A DNA stretch of 36,898 nt from Pseudomonas lundensis (GTDB lineage Bacteria > Pseudomonadota > Gammaproteobacteria > Pseudomonadales > Pseudomonadaceae). How positions within the stretch are numbered: the stretch's first letter is position 1; each line of letters starts with the position of its first letter. The stretch covers positions 1 to 36,898 of the forward strand of contig NZ_JYKY01000037.1 in NCBI RefSeq assembly GCF_001042985.1, given 5' to 3'. This document shows positions 16,484 through 24,895 of the stretch, in pieces. The notes beneath the pieces are model-generated. The model was not told the DNA's origin. It made no database searches and saw nothing but the letters and a program-made list of their open reading frames with translations. The translations under genes were made by a program, and so were the position numbers.

Positions 16484-16861
16484 TCAGATCAGCTGGTTCT
16501 GGATGATTTCTTTGAGCTTATCCAGATCGAACGGCTTGCCCATAATAGGCGCCTTGCGCGTGATGGGGCTGTCCGTCTCGCGTATTTCCTGCGGGTAACC
16601 GCTGATAAAAATCACTTTCAGGTCCGGCCGCAGTTTGACCGCAGGCTCGGCGATCTGTACCCCGGAAATACCGCCCGGCAGCCGAAAGTCCGTGACCATC
16701 AGGTCCAGATGCGGCTTGCTGGCCAGGATCTCAAAGGCCTGCTCACCGTTTTCGGCCTGCAACACGCGATAGCCTTCGCCTGACAAATAGGCCGACAAGA
16801 CCATCAGGATCGAAGGGTCGTCTTCGACAATCAGAACCACATCTTGTGCATCTTCACTCAT
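16484..16861 (-). CDS. Stand-alone response regulator receiver
   Basis: A 125-residue single receiver domain without output. The acidic pair is in VVLIVEDDPSI, the phospho-acceptor Asp in LMVTDFRLPGG near residue 54, and the conserved Lys in IMGKPFD near residue 107. Such CheY-like or Spo0F-like proteins act as phosphorelay shuttles or phosphate sinks. ATG at 16861 has AAGG eight bases upstream and gives the usual family N-terminus; an in-frame ATG at 16915 would add 18 atypical residues. It lies 68 bases downstream of the receiver-kinase gene in the same direction and is probably the last gene of the minus-strand signalling operon. Confidence 0.85.
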   Translation of the reverse strand: MSEDAQDVVLIVEDDPSILMVLSAYLSGEGYRVLQAENGEQAFEILASKPHLDLMVTDFRLPGGISGVQIAEPAVKLRPDLKVIFISGYPQEIRETDSPITRKAPIMGKPFDLDKLKEIIQNQLI

Positions 16862-16929
16862 GGGGGAAACCTTAATTGCTGCAAATGCTGCCAATACGAC
16901 CATGGGGTCGGCCATAGGTTGCGGCTAAT

Positions 16930-18126
16930 TTACGCGTTTTGCGCCAATGGCAGGCTGACCCGGAATACAGCGCCCTCACCCAGGGCACTTTGTACGGTGA
17001 TTTTGCCGCCGTGGGCCGCCACAATCTGCTCGGAGATGAACAACCCAAGCCCCAGCCCGGCCACGGCATGCTTGGCTGATACCCGCTCAAACTGCTGGAA
17101 AATGCGTTGCTGGTTTTCTTCGCTTATGCCAATGCCCTGATCGCGGACTTCCACGATGGCGTTCTCGCCTTCGACATACACTGAAACATCAATCGGGCTT
17201 TTGGCCCCATAGCGCAACGCATTGGTCAGCAGGTTCGACACCACCTGTTCGATGCGAAACTCATCCCACAGCCCGACGACCGGACTGTCAGCACTCAGAT
17301 TGACACTCGACTGAGCCGCGCTGATCTGTGGCGCAAAGGTTTCCACCAGCGTGCTCACCAAACGCGACAAATCGAACTGCCCCGGCCTGATTGACAGTTT
17401 GCCGGTGCGAATGCGCGACACGTCGAGCATGTCTTCGATCAGACGAATCAGGCTTTGGATCTGGCGCTCATCGCGTTCCACCATGGCCTTCATTTTGTCC
17501 AGGGTAAAGGCTGCGGCGTTGTCCCGGGCCAGGTGCATTTTGCGCAGCTGGGTTTCCAGGATCAGCCCGTTGAGCGGCGTACGCACTTCATGGGAGACGA
17601 TGGACATGAAATCGTCGCGCATGCGCACGGCGTGCTCCAGCTCGCCTTGAGTGACCTGCAACTGCGCCAGCAGCACTTCCTGCTCGCGGCGACTTTGCTC
17701 CAGGGCTTCGACTTGCTGCTTGACTGCTTTTCGCTGGCGGTACAGGTCAACGAACACATTGACCTTGCTTTTGACCGCGTGAATATCCAGCGGCTTGTGC
17801 AGGAAATCCACCGCGCCGCTTTCGTAGCCCTTGAAGGCGTAATTCATTTCGCGCCCTGCGGCGCTGACAAACACGATGGGAATATTTTTGGTTTTTTCGG
17901 TGCCGCGCATCATTTCGGCCAGCTCGAAGCCGTTCATGCCCGGCATCTGCACGTCCAGAATGGCCAACGCAAATTCATGTTGCAGCAGCAACGACAGCGC
18001 CTCGTCGGCTGACAGGGCCTTGTAGACGGCGCGGTCTTCGCGCTTGATCAACGCTTCCAGTGCCAGCAGGTTTTCTGGCAGATCATCGACGATCAGCAGC
18101 TTGGCTTGAATATCACTTACTAGCAT
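16930..18126 (-). CDS. Receiver-linked sensor histidine kinase (REC-HisKA-HATPase)
   Basis: A 398-residue cytoplasmic protein in reverse hybrid order. The N-terminal receiver has acidic residues in LLIVDDLPENL and Asp58 in AILDVQMPGMNG. A coiled-coil linker follows (~120-170, VKQQVEALEQSRREQEVLLA). The HisKA domain has His179 in SIVSHEVRTPLNG. The HATPase domain has NLLTNALRYG, VRDQGIGI and GLGLGLFISEQIV. The receiver is likely to gate the kinase after receiving phosphate from another protein, and the 1165-residue hybrid kinase two genes upstream is an obvious donor. Its start overlaps the end of cheB by seven bases, which indicates translational coupling. No separate DNA-binding output is encoded in the cluster. 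Confidence 0.88.
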   Translation of the reverse strand: MLVSDIQAKLLIVDDLPENLLALEALIKREDRAVYKALSADEALSLLLQHEFALAILDVQMPGMNGFELAEMMRGTEKTKNIPIVFVSAAGREMNYAFKGYESGAVDFLHKPLDIHAVKSKVNVFVDLYRQRKAVKQQVEALEQSRREQEVLLAQLQVTQGELEHAVRMRDDFMSIVSHEVRTPLNGLILETQLRKMHLARDNAAAFTLDKMKAMVERDERQIQSLIRLIEDMLDVSRIRTGKLSIRPGQFDLSRLVSTLVETFAPQISAAQSSVNLSADSPVVGLWDEFRIEQVVSNLLTNALRYGAKSPIDVSVYVEGENAIVEVRDQGIGISEENQQRIFQQFERVSAKHAVAGLGLGLFISEQIVAAHGGKITVQSALGEGAVFRVSLPLAQNA

Positions 18127-18725
18127 TCGATTCGTTCCAGCTCGACAAGCAGACGGCCGATGCCGCGCAAAGGGAGGATGTAGTCCGGTTCCATACGGTC
18201 CAGTGCCGCTTGCGGCATGGTGGAAACCAAGGCTTCTTCAGGGTCTTGAACGATGGTCAAACCGCCCGATTGCTTGACTGTGGCAATCCCCTGAGCACCG
18301 TCCTGATTGGCGCCAGTCAGTAAAATCGCAGCCAGACGCGCTTCGTACGTGTCTGCCGCGGACTCAAATAAGTAATCAATCGAGGGCCGCGAATAATGCA
18401 CCCGCGCCTCCTGACTCAATGAAAAACTGCCATCGCGTTCCACCGACAGGTGATAGCCTGGCGACGCAAAATAGAGCGTTCCCGGTTCAATCATGTCCTT
18501 GTCGGCGGCTTCTTTGACCTTGATCGACAAGCGTCGTGCAAACACTTGCGCCAACTGACTGCGGCGCTCATCGGGCAGGTGCAGCACCACAATCAGCGGC
18601 AAGCGAAAGCCTTGCCGCAGGTCCGCAAAAATCGTCAACAAGGCTTCAACACCCCCGGCGGACGCACCGACCACGACGGCGTCGACCTGCCGCAGGCCAA
18701 TGAACGTTTCAGGCTCGTTCATCAT
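18120..18725 (-). CDS. CheB-type protein-glutamate methylesterase lacking a receiver domain
   Basis: A 201-residue protein that is only the CheB catalytic domain. The triad is visible as Ser22 in VVGASAGGVEAL, His49 in VVLHLPDERR and Asp142 in LLTGANQDGAQG, with spacing close to E. coli CheB (S164, H190, D286). It would hydrolyse glutamyl methyl esters, or deamidate Gln, on a partner protein. Chemotaxis CheB normally has an N-terminal receiver that controls activity; here it is absent, so control must come from another protein or from expression. ATGA overlaps the cheR stop by four bases, so translation is coupled. No methyl-accepting chemotaxis protein is encoded nearby. Confidence 0.88.
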   Translation of the reverse strand: MMNEPETFIGLRQVDAVVVGASAGGVEALLTIFADLRQGFRLPLIVVLHLPDERRSQLAQVFARRLSIKVKEAADKDMIEPGTLYFASPGYHLSVERDGSFSLSQEARVHYSRPSIDYLFESAADTYEARLAAILLTGANQDGAQGIATVKQSGGLTIVQDPEEALVSTMPQAALDRMEPDYILPLRGIGRLLVELERIEC

Positions 18726-19537
18726 AGCTTGCGGTAAATCCGCTCTTGCTTGAGCACAGGCGTGAATTGCTTGCTGTAGTCCGAGAAGTCCAGCGTCTCT
18801 TTACTGCCCAGCATCAAGAAGCCACGGTGGCACAAGGAGTCGTGAAACAATCCAAACGCCCGATTCTGCAAACTTTTATTGAAATAAATCAGTACGTTAC
18901 GGCATGAAATCAAATGTGTTTCTGAGAACACGCTGTCGGTCGCCAGGCTGTGGTCGGCGAACGTCACGTTCTCGCGCAAGCTTTTGTCGAAAATTGCGTA
19001 GTCATAGGCCGCTGTGTAGTACTCCGAGAACTCGCGCTGGCCGCCGGCCTTCAGGTAGTTCTGGGTGTAGCCGCGGATGTTTTCGAGGGAGAAGATCCCC
19101 TGCTTGGCCTTCTCCAGCGAACGCGGATTGATGTCGGTGGCATAAATGATCGTGCGGTCCAGCAGCCCCTCTTCGCGCAGCAGGATGGCCATGGAGTAAA
19201 CCTCTTCGCCCGTGCTGCACCCGGCGATCCAGATTTTCAGCGACGGGTAGGTTCTGAGGATCGGTACCACTTCCTGACGCAACGCCAAAAAATGCTCGGG
19301 ATCGCGAAACATCTCACTGACCGGGATCGTCAAGTACTGCAATAACTGCATGAACGCGGTCGGGTCGTGCAGCACCCGCTCCTGCAACGCCGAGATGGTA
19401 TTGCAGTCGAATTGGCGCATGGCGTGATGCACCCGGCGCTTGACCGAAGCGCCGGAGTAATCACGAAAGTCATAGCTGTATTTGAGATAGATCGCTTCAA
19501 TCAGCAGACGTATTTCAATATCGGTGTTTCGCGGCAC
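18722..19537 (-). CDS. CheR-type protein-glutamate O-methyltransferase
   Basis: A 271-residue SAM-dependent methyltransferase of the CheR family. The N-terminal helical domain holds the YDFRDYSGASVKRRV segment. The SAM-binding motif is IWIAGCSTGEEVYSMAI near residues 105-121. ATDINPRSLEKA (ribose-binding Asp) and LISCRNVLIYF, a family hallmark near residue 215, follow. It transfers methyl from S-adenosylmethionine to Glu side chains. No C-terminal TPR domain is present, unlike CheR proteins fused to interaction modules. The start is GTG directly after the TAA stop of the large hybrid kinase, so the two should be co-translated. The natural substrate is unclear because no chemoreceptor is present; the kinase itself is a candidate. 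Confidence 0.9.
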   Translation of the reverse strand: MPRNTDIEIRLLIEAIYLKYSYDFRDYSGASVKRRVHHAMRQFDCNTISALQERVLHDPTAFMQLLQYLTIPVSEMFRDPEHFLALRQEVVPILRTYPSLKIWIAGCSTGEEVYSMAILLREEGLLDRTIIYATDINPRSLEKAKQGIFSLENIRGYTQNYLKAGGQREFSEYYTAAYDYAIFDKSLRENVTFADHSLATDSVFSETHLISCRNVLIYFNKSLQNRAFGLFHDSLCHRGFLMLGSKETLDFSDYSKQFTPVLKQERIYRKL

Positions 19538-22500
19538 TTAAATACGTTCCATTTTGGGCAACCAGACCCGGATCAGCGAAAACAGGCGATCCAGGTCAAT
19601 CGGTTTGGCCAGGTAGTCATTGGACCCGGCTTGCAGGCAGCGCTCCTGATCGTCTTTCATGGCCTTGGCCGTGACAGCAATGATCGGCAGCTTGCGCCAG
19701 CGCGGGTTTTTGCGAATTTCAACAGTGGCTTCGTAACCGTCCATCTCGGGCATCATGACGTCCATGAGCACCAGATCGATATCATCCTCTTCGTTCAAGC
19801 GCTCGATCGCCTCATGGCCATTTCGGCCAATGACCACAATGGCGCCCTTATGCTCCAGCGCGCTGGTCAGGGCGAAGATGTTTCGTACATCGTCATCGAC
19901 CAGCAAAATTTTGCGCCCTTCAAACACTTTGTCCCGACTACGCGCGGTCTTAAGCATGGTTTGACGTTCATGGGACAACTGGGATTCGACTTTGTGCAGA
20001 AATAAAGTCACCTCATCGAGCAGGCGCTCCGGGGAGCGGGCGCCTTTGATGATGATCGAACGCGAGTACTTGCGCAGCTCGGCCTCTTCATCGCGGGTCA
20101 AGTTACGGCCGGTGTACACAATCACCGGCGGGAACGAGCAGATGTCTTCGGTGGACATGCGCTTGAGCAAGTCGCCGCCCAGCATGTCCGGCAGCTTGAG
20201 GTCGATGACCATGCAGTCGTAGATGTGGCTGCGCAGCAGGTCCAGGGCTTCCTGCGCGTAACCAACGGCGGTGATTTCGATGTCATCGTCGCCGATCAGG
20301 CGGGCAATGCTGTCACGTTGCAGATCATCGTCTTCGACCAGCAATACGCGTTTGACCTTCTGCGTGAGCTTGGCTTCAAGGCGTGCGAACACGTCCTTGA
20401 GCTCTTCGCGGGTGGTGGGTTTGACCGCATACCCTACGGCGCCCATGTGCATGGCCGCTTCAACGCGGTCTTCAACAGAAATCACGTGCACCGGAATGTG
20501 CCGGGTCGGCGCCAGCTCCTTGAGTCGCTGCAACACCGTCAGGCCGGAATGGTCGGGCAGGCGCATGTCCAGCAAGATTGCATCCGGGATGAACTCGGCC
20601 GCCAGGCTGAAGCCCTCATCGGCACCGTGGGCCACCAGGCAGTGATAGCCCAGCTCATGGGCCAGGTCGAAGAGGATGCGGGCAAAGTTGGGCTCGTCCT
20701 CAATCACCAGAATGCAGCGCGTGGTAAACGGTGCTTTCTCGCGATCATCCATGAACCGCGGAATCTCGACGTTCGGCACATTCATCACCGGTTGCGGGGC
20801 TGGCGGCGCAGCCGCGACCACGGCTTTGGCCGGCTCCGCCACTGGGGCCTGGGCGTACGGCTCATCCTGTTCGACGAACTGTTCAGGCAGGAGCAGCGTG
20901 AAAATACTGCCCTGACCCGGTTCGCTGGTGACGCTGATCGAACCACCCAGCAAGTTGGCCAGATCGCGGGAAATCGACAGCCCCAGACCCGTACCGCCAT
21001 AACGGCGGTTGGTGGTGCCGTCTGCCTGACGGAACGCCTCGAAGATGCTTTCTTGCTGCTCGGCTGCTATGCCGATTCCCGAATCGCGCACGGTGAAGGC
21101 AATGCCCTCGTTCGGTTGGCGCGACACGGTGAGGCTGACCTGGCCTTTTTCGGTGAACTTGATGGCGTTGGATAACAGGTTTTTCAAAATCTGCTCCAGG
21201 CGCTGACGATCCGTGAAGATCATCGGCGGCGTGCCCGGTTGCAGCTCGACCTGGAAATCCAGTGCCTTTTCGCCGGCCAGCGGCTGGAACATGCTTCGCA
21301 GACCGTCCACCAGACGCGGAACGCTGGTGTTTTCCGGGCGCACTTCAAGCTTGCCGGCTTCGACTTTCGAGATGTCCAGAATGTCGTTGATCAGATTGAG
21401 CAAGTCATTGCCCGCCGAGTAGATCGACTCGGCAAACTTCACTTGTTCGGCAGTCAGGTTCTCGTGCGGGTTTTCCGACAGCAATTTGGCCAGGATCAAC
21501 GAGCTGTTCAGCGGCGTACGCAGCTCGTGAGACATGTTGGCCAGGAACTCGGACTTGTATTTGCTGGAACGCTGCAACTCTTCAGCGCGCTCCTCCAGTT
21601 GCACTTGAGCCTGATTGAGCTCGGTGTTCTTCTGATCCATCGCATCGCGCTGCGCGGCAAGTGCCAGCGCCTGATCGGCCAACTGTTCGTTGGTCTGCTC
21701 CAGTTCGGCCTGCTGGGTTTCCAGATGGGTCTGGGACTCCTTGAGAATGCGCGACTGCTCTTCCAGCTCTTCGTTGGCGGTCTTGAGTTCTTCCTGCTGC
21801 ACCTGCAACTCTTCGTTGAGCTGCTGGGTTTCGGCCAGCACTTCCTGCAAACGCTGACGGTAGCGGGCCGCTTCAATCGAGGTGCCAATGTTGTCGGCAA
21901 TCAACTCGAACAACTCAATGTCACGCTCGGTCAAGGGGCGCAAGAAGCCCAGTTCGATCACGCCGTTGACCCGGTCGTCGTCACTGGTGGGCACCACCAG
22001 CACGCTGCGCGGGCTGCCTTCGCCCAGCCCTGAGCTGACCTTGAAGTAACCGGCGGGCACATTGTCCAGGCGAATCAAGGTATCTTGCTGCGCCGCCTGC
22101 CCGACAATCCCCTCGTCGTTGTGAATCAGTTGGTCTTGTAGCTCCTGCTCGCGGGAAAAACCGTAACTGGCCACCCGCTTGAGGCCGCCGTGGTCTTCAC
22201 GCACATAAACGGCCGCGACCACCGAACCCAAGTACTGCGCGCAGAACTGCAGAATATTGCGGCCCAGCATGTTCAGGGTCAGACGCCCCAGCACCTGTTC
22301 AGCCAGTTCGGTCTGACCGTTGCGCAGCCAGGCCTGCTGTTCAAGACGTTGCGCACTTTTCACCTGTGCGTCGAGGGTGTCGCTGTAACTCTTTGAAAGG
22401 TTGACCAGATCGCGGCGTCCGACATAGGCCAGAAAACCGCTGAGGCCCAGCACAAACAGCAGGTAAAGGCCGATCACCAGGATCGTGGTGCGGCTCACAT

Positions 22501-23035
22501 CATCGTTACGCTCAACACGCAACTGTTGCTCCATGGCAATGAATTCGTCGAAGGCCTTGCGCACTTGATCGGTCAGCCGCTTACCGCGCCCCGATAGCAC
22601 GGCGCCACGGTAATCGCCATTGCTGCGACGCAGCTCAATCATGTCCTGAGCGTACCGGCTCCAGTCGTTTTGCAAGGCCTGTAGACGTTTGAGGCGGTCC
22701 ACCTGCTGCGGATTGTCGCTGACCAGTTCTTCCAGGCCACGCAGCTGCGCAGTGATCTGCGGTTTGGCCACTTCATACGGGTCGAGAAAATGTTCGTCGC
22801 CGGTAATCAAATAACCGCGCATCCCGGTTTCAAGATCAACCGTGAGCTTGATCGCCTCGTTAGCGTTATTGATCACGCGGTCAGTGTGTTGCAGCCACTG
22901 AATGACCGACAGCAAATAGCTGATCATCACCACAAACAAAACGGCGCTGAGCACGCCCACACCCAAGGGCAAACCGACGTTGCGACTCAGGAGTTTGCGA
23001 AAGCTACGCTCATCAACCGATGCTGGTGCATTCAT
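19538..23035 (-). CDS. CHASE3-GAF hybrid sensor histidine kinase with three receivers
   Basis: A 1165-residue inner-membrane sensor. TM1 is at ~21-44 and TM2 at ~183-205. The periplasmic domain between them has the CHASE3 marker GMRGYLITGDEHFLDPY (~71-87). A GAF-type domain spans ~245-395, followed by a Glu/Gln-rich coiled coil at ~395-490. HisKA has His503 in FLANMSHELRTPLN. HATPase (~605-718) has LKNLLSNAIKFT, VRDSGIGI and GGTGLGLSIS. A Pro/Ala-rich linker at ~722-760 precedes three receivers with Asp823 (LLDMRLPD), Asp945 (VIDLKLPD) and Asp1092 (LMDVMMPEMDG). All three acceptors are intact. It heads the cheR-cheB-kinase-receiver operon on the minus strand. A separate receiver gene is divergent. 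The ligand is unknown; CHASE3 is a sensory domain of undefined specificity. Confidence 0.9.
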   Translation of the reverse strand: MNAPASVDERSFRKLLSRNVGLPLGVGVLSAVLFVVMISYLLSVIQWLQHTDRVINNANEAIKLTVDLETGMRGYLITGDEHFLDPYEVAKPQITAQLRGLEELVSDNPQQVDRLKRLQALQNDWSRYAQDMIELRRSNGDYRGAVLSGRGKRLTDQVRKAFDEFIAMEQQLRVERNDDVSRTTILVIGLYLLFVLGLSGFLAYVGRRDLVNLSKSYSDTLDAQVKSAQRLEQQAWLRNGQTELAEQVLGRLTLNMLGRNILQFCAQYLGSVVAAVYVREDHGGLKRVASYGFSREQELQDQLIHNDEGIVGQAAQQDTLIRLDNVPAGYFKVSSGLGEGSPRSVLVVPTSDDDRVNGVIELGFLRPLTERDIELFELIADNIGTSIEAARYRQRLQEVLAETQQLNEELQVQQEELKTANEELEEQSRILKESQTHLETQQAELEQTNEQLADQALALAAQRDAMDQKNTELNQAQVQLEERAEELQRSSKYKSEFLANMSHELRTPLNSSLILAKLLSENPHENLTAEQVKFAESIYSAGNDLLNLINDILDISKVEAGKLEVRPENTSVPRLVDGLRSMFQPLAGEKALDFQVELQPGTPPMIFTDRQRLEQILKNLLSNAIKFTEKGQVSLTVSRQPNEGIAFTVRDSGIGIAAEQQESIFEAFRQADGTTNRRYGGTGLGLSISRDLANLLGGSISVTSEPGQGSIFTLLLPEQFVEQDEPYAQAPVAEPAKAVVAAAPPAPQPVMNVPNVEIPRFMDDREKAPFTTRCILVIEDEPNFARILFDLAHELGYHCLVAHGADEGFSLAAEFIPDAILLDMRLPDHSGLTVLQRLKELAPTRHIPVHVISVEDRVEAAMHMGAVGYAVKPTTREELKDVFARLEAKLTQKVKRVLLVEDDDLQRDSIARLIGDDDIEITAVGYAQEALDLLRSHIYDCMVIDLKLPDMLGGDLLKRMSTEDICSFPPVIVYTGRNLTRDEEAELRKYSRSIIIKGARSPERLLDEVTLFLHKVESQLSHERQTMLKTARSRDKVFEGRKILLVDDDVRNIFALTSALEHKGAIVVIGRNGHEAIERLNEEDDIDLVLMDVMMPEMDGYEATVEIRKNPRWRKLPIIAVTAKAMKDDQERCLQAGSNDYLAKPIDLDRLFSLIRVWLPKMERI

Positions 23036-23125
23036 TTTTCTGGCCCGTGAACAGTGTTAAAAAACAGCAAGTTTGCCGGATTATCGAGCAATTAATCTAT
23101 TTTCTTACGATAAACAGTACAAATT

Positions 23126-23139
23126 CGTACTCAAGTACG
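23126..23139. promoter_or_regulatory. Palindrome in the divergent promoter of the signalling cluster
   Basis: CGTACTCAAGTACG has six-base arms around CA. It lies 91 bases upstream of the large kinase gene and 153 bases before the divergent receiver gene. Position and symmetry fit an operator shared by both units; the regulator is unknown. Confidence 0.35.
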
Positions 23140-23291
23140 GACTCAAAGACTACATACAGCTATCCTTGCAGACCTTGTTCGAAGATATTTTTCGTACAGC
23201 AGCGGGAACTTGTCCGGGGATGCGGCTTACTCATAAGGCAAGTCGATACGTTTTGGCTTCACCGCGCTCACCACTTTTCGGGATACCCACT

Positions 23292-23651
23292 ATGCCTGCA
23301 ACACCCTCCACCATCCTCGTTGTAGAAGACGATGCCATTGTTCGCATGCTGATCGTGGATGTGCTGGAAGAATTGGAATTCACTGTGCTGGAGGCAGATG
23401 GCGGCGAAGAAGCACTGACGTTCATCAAGAACACCGAACTGGTCATTGATCTGCTCATGACCGATGTCGGTCTCCCGATCATGGACGGCCGTGAACTGGC
23501 TGAGCAGGCACTGCTCTTGCGGCCCACGCTACCGGTGCTGTTTGCCAGCGGGTATGCCGAAAGCCTGGCTAAGCCTGACAACGCCTTCGTTATCGGCAAG
23601 CCCTTTTCAATTGATCAGTTACGCGACAAGGTCAAGAGCATACTTTCCTGA
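23292..23651 (+). CDS. Stand-alone response regulator receiver (divergent from the hybrid kinase)
   Basis: A 119-residue single receiver domain opening MPATPSTILVVEDDAIVRML. Asp54 or its near neighbour in LLMTDVGLPIMDG is the phospho-acceptor, and IGKPFSIDQL carries the conserved Lys. It has no output domain. The closest visible relatives in the window are the C-terminal receiver of the 557-residue kinase and the receiver at 16484-16861, which share the 'xxSDVGLPxMxGRELAE' style. It is divergent from the CHASE3 kinase operon. The ATG at 23292 is preferred because the domain begins right there; the frame stays open upstream but has no domain. Likely a relay or sink for the neighbouring kinases. 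Confidence 0.85.
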   Translation: MPATPSTILVVEDDAIVRMLIVDVLEELEFTVLEADGGEEALTFIKNTELVIDLLMTDVGLPIMDGRELAEQALLLRPTLPVLFASGYAESLAKPDNAFVIGKPFSIDQLRDKVKSILS

Positions 23652-23697
23652 CACGTGAATTGACGCCTCCCCCGCTGCCATGCTCTCCTACACATCT

Positions 23698-23890
23698 TGT
23701 ATCAGGTGCCCTTCACAGGGTGAAACGGGAAACCGGTGCGTCAGGCGCTCATCGCCTTGATCAGTCCGGTGCTGCCCCCGCAACGGTAAGCGAGCGGAAC
23801 ATCACAACCACTGTGCCCAGGCATGGGAAGGCGATGTTCAGCGGTTCAATGATTTGAACCCCTCGTGAGCCCGGAGACCGGCCTGTTCAC
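23698..23890 (+). ncRNA. Cobalamin (B12) riboswitch upstream of cbtB
   Basis: The leader has the conserved landmarks of the AdoCbl riboswitch in order: GGTGCC near 23705, GGGAAACCGGTG near 23728, the CCCCCGCAACGGTAAGCGAG-type core near 23777, CCACTG followed by CAGGCATGGGAAGGCG near 23811-23833, and the B12-box AGCCCGGAGACC at 23868-23879. It precedes cbtB, cbtA and cobE by about 100 bases. Cobalamin binding would shut down cobalt uptake and corrin synthesis genes. Ends are approximate. Confidence 0.92.
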
Positions 23891-23926
23891 ATCCAATGAC
23901 AAACCCGCGGTGGGCGGGCGCTGTTG

Positions 23927-23954
23927 AACCCTGCGATCTTCTTCGCGGGGTTTT
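23927..23954 (+). terminator. Intrinsic terminator of the B12 riboswitch expression platform
   Basis: AACCCTGCGA and TCGCGGGGTT pair over ten positions with one G-T around a six-base loop. The stem runs into TTTT. It lies between the riboswitch aptamer and cbtB, so control is probably by premature transcription termination. CCCGCGGTGGGCGGGCGC just before it could form part of an alternative antiterminator. Confidence 0.75.
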
Positions 23955-23994
23955 CTTGCGCCTCTCCCCCGCTGTCTGACCCGAGGGAAGCGCC

Positions 23995-24183
23995 ATGTCC
24001 ATCAGCACCAGCCGTACGCAGTCTGCAACGTCCACATCCACCCAAAGCCAGCGCATCGTTGCGGCTGTCGGCGCTGCCGTGCTGGGAGCGTTTCTGGTTT
24101 ACTTCGCGGGCTTTTCTCACATTGACGCGGTACACAATGCCGCGCACGACACCCGTCACAGTTCAGCCTTCCCCTGCCATTGA
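23995..24183 (+). CDS. cbtB: Cobalt transporter subunit CbtB
   Basis: A 62-residue membrane protein with one transmembrane segment (VAAVGAAVLGAFLVYFAGF, residues ~22-40). The C-terminal tail HNAAHDTRHSSAFPCH is rich in His and holds one Cys, and it is the family signature and probable metal-binding site. It forms a two-gene cobalt import system with CbtA, typically under B12 riboswitch control as here. AGGGAAG precedes the ATG. It is the first gene after the riboswitch, and cbtA starts 10 bases after its stop. Confidence 0.92.
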   Translation: MSISTSRTQSATSTSTQSQRIVAAVGAAVLGAFLVYFAGFSHIDAVHNAAHDTRHSSAFPCH

Positions 24184-24193
24184 GACCCCGGCC

Positions 24194-24895
24194 ATGATTA
24201 AGCGCATTGCTCAAACTGCCGGTTTTACGGGCTTGCTGGCCGCCCTGTTGCTGACCGTGCTGCAAAGCCTGTGGGTGACGCCGCTGATTCTCGAAGCTGA
24301 AACCTTCGAAAAGCCCGCCGAGACGCCCGCGCATACACACACTGACACCCACATGGCTGCCCATACCCATGACGCTGAGGCCTGGGAGCCGGAGGATGGC
24401 TGGCAGCGCGTGTTGTCCACCACCGGCGGCAACCTGGTGGTCGCTGTGGGGTTTGCCTTGATGCTCGCAGGCCTGTACACACTGCGCAGCCCGACCCGCA
24501 CCTCTCAGGGTGTGCTCTGGGGATTGGCGGGGTATGCCACGTTTTGCCTGGCGCCGACGCTGGGCCTGCCGCCCGAGCTGCCGGGCACCGCTGCGGCAGA
24601 TTTGCTGCAACGTCAGGTCTGGTGGGTGAGCACCGCAGCGTCCACTGCCGTGGCCATTGCCTTGGTGGTGTTTGGCAAGCATTGGGCACTGAAAGTACTC
24701 GGGGTGGTGATTCTGGTGATCCCCCATGTCCTGGGCGCCCCCCAGCCGGAGGTTCACTCAAGCCTGGCCCCGCAAGCCCTCGAAACCCAGTTCAAAATGG
24801 CTTCGCAATTGACCAATGTGGTGTTTTGGCTGGCGCTGGGGGTGATCAGCGCGTGGTTGTTCCGACGCAAAGCTGATGGCCAGTACGCTGCATGA
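24194..24895 (+). CDS. cbtA: Cobalt transporter subunit CbtA
   Basis: A 233-residue membrane protein with about five hydrophobic segments: ~10-30, ~75-95, ~105-120, ~145-175 and near the C-terminus. The loop after the first helix is strikingly His-rich (HTHTDTHMAAHTHD, residues ~45-58), a likely metal-gathering segment. CbtA works with CbtB in cobalt uptake for cobalamin synthesis. ATG at 24194 gives MIKRIAQTAGF, the usual family start; upstream in-frame starts run through cbtB. Its stop overlaps the cobE start by four bases (ATGA). Confidence 0.9.
   Translation: MIKRIAQTAGFTGLLAALLLTVLQSLWVTPLILEAETFEKPAETPAHTHTDTHMAAHTHDAEAWEPEDGWQRVLSTTGGNLVVAVGFALMLAGLYTLRSPTRTSQGVLWGLAGYATFCLAPTLGLPPELPGTAAADLLQRQVWWVSTAASTAVAIALVVFGKHWALKVLGVVILVIPHVLGAPQPEVHSSLAPQALETQFKMASQLTNVVFWLALGVISAWLFRRKADGQYAA

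Noticed and set aside
23660..23857. A 65-codon open frame in the cbtB leader
   Set aside because: It lies within the cobalamin riboswitch, whose conserved boxes explain the sequence.
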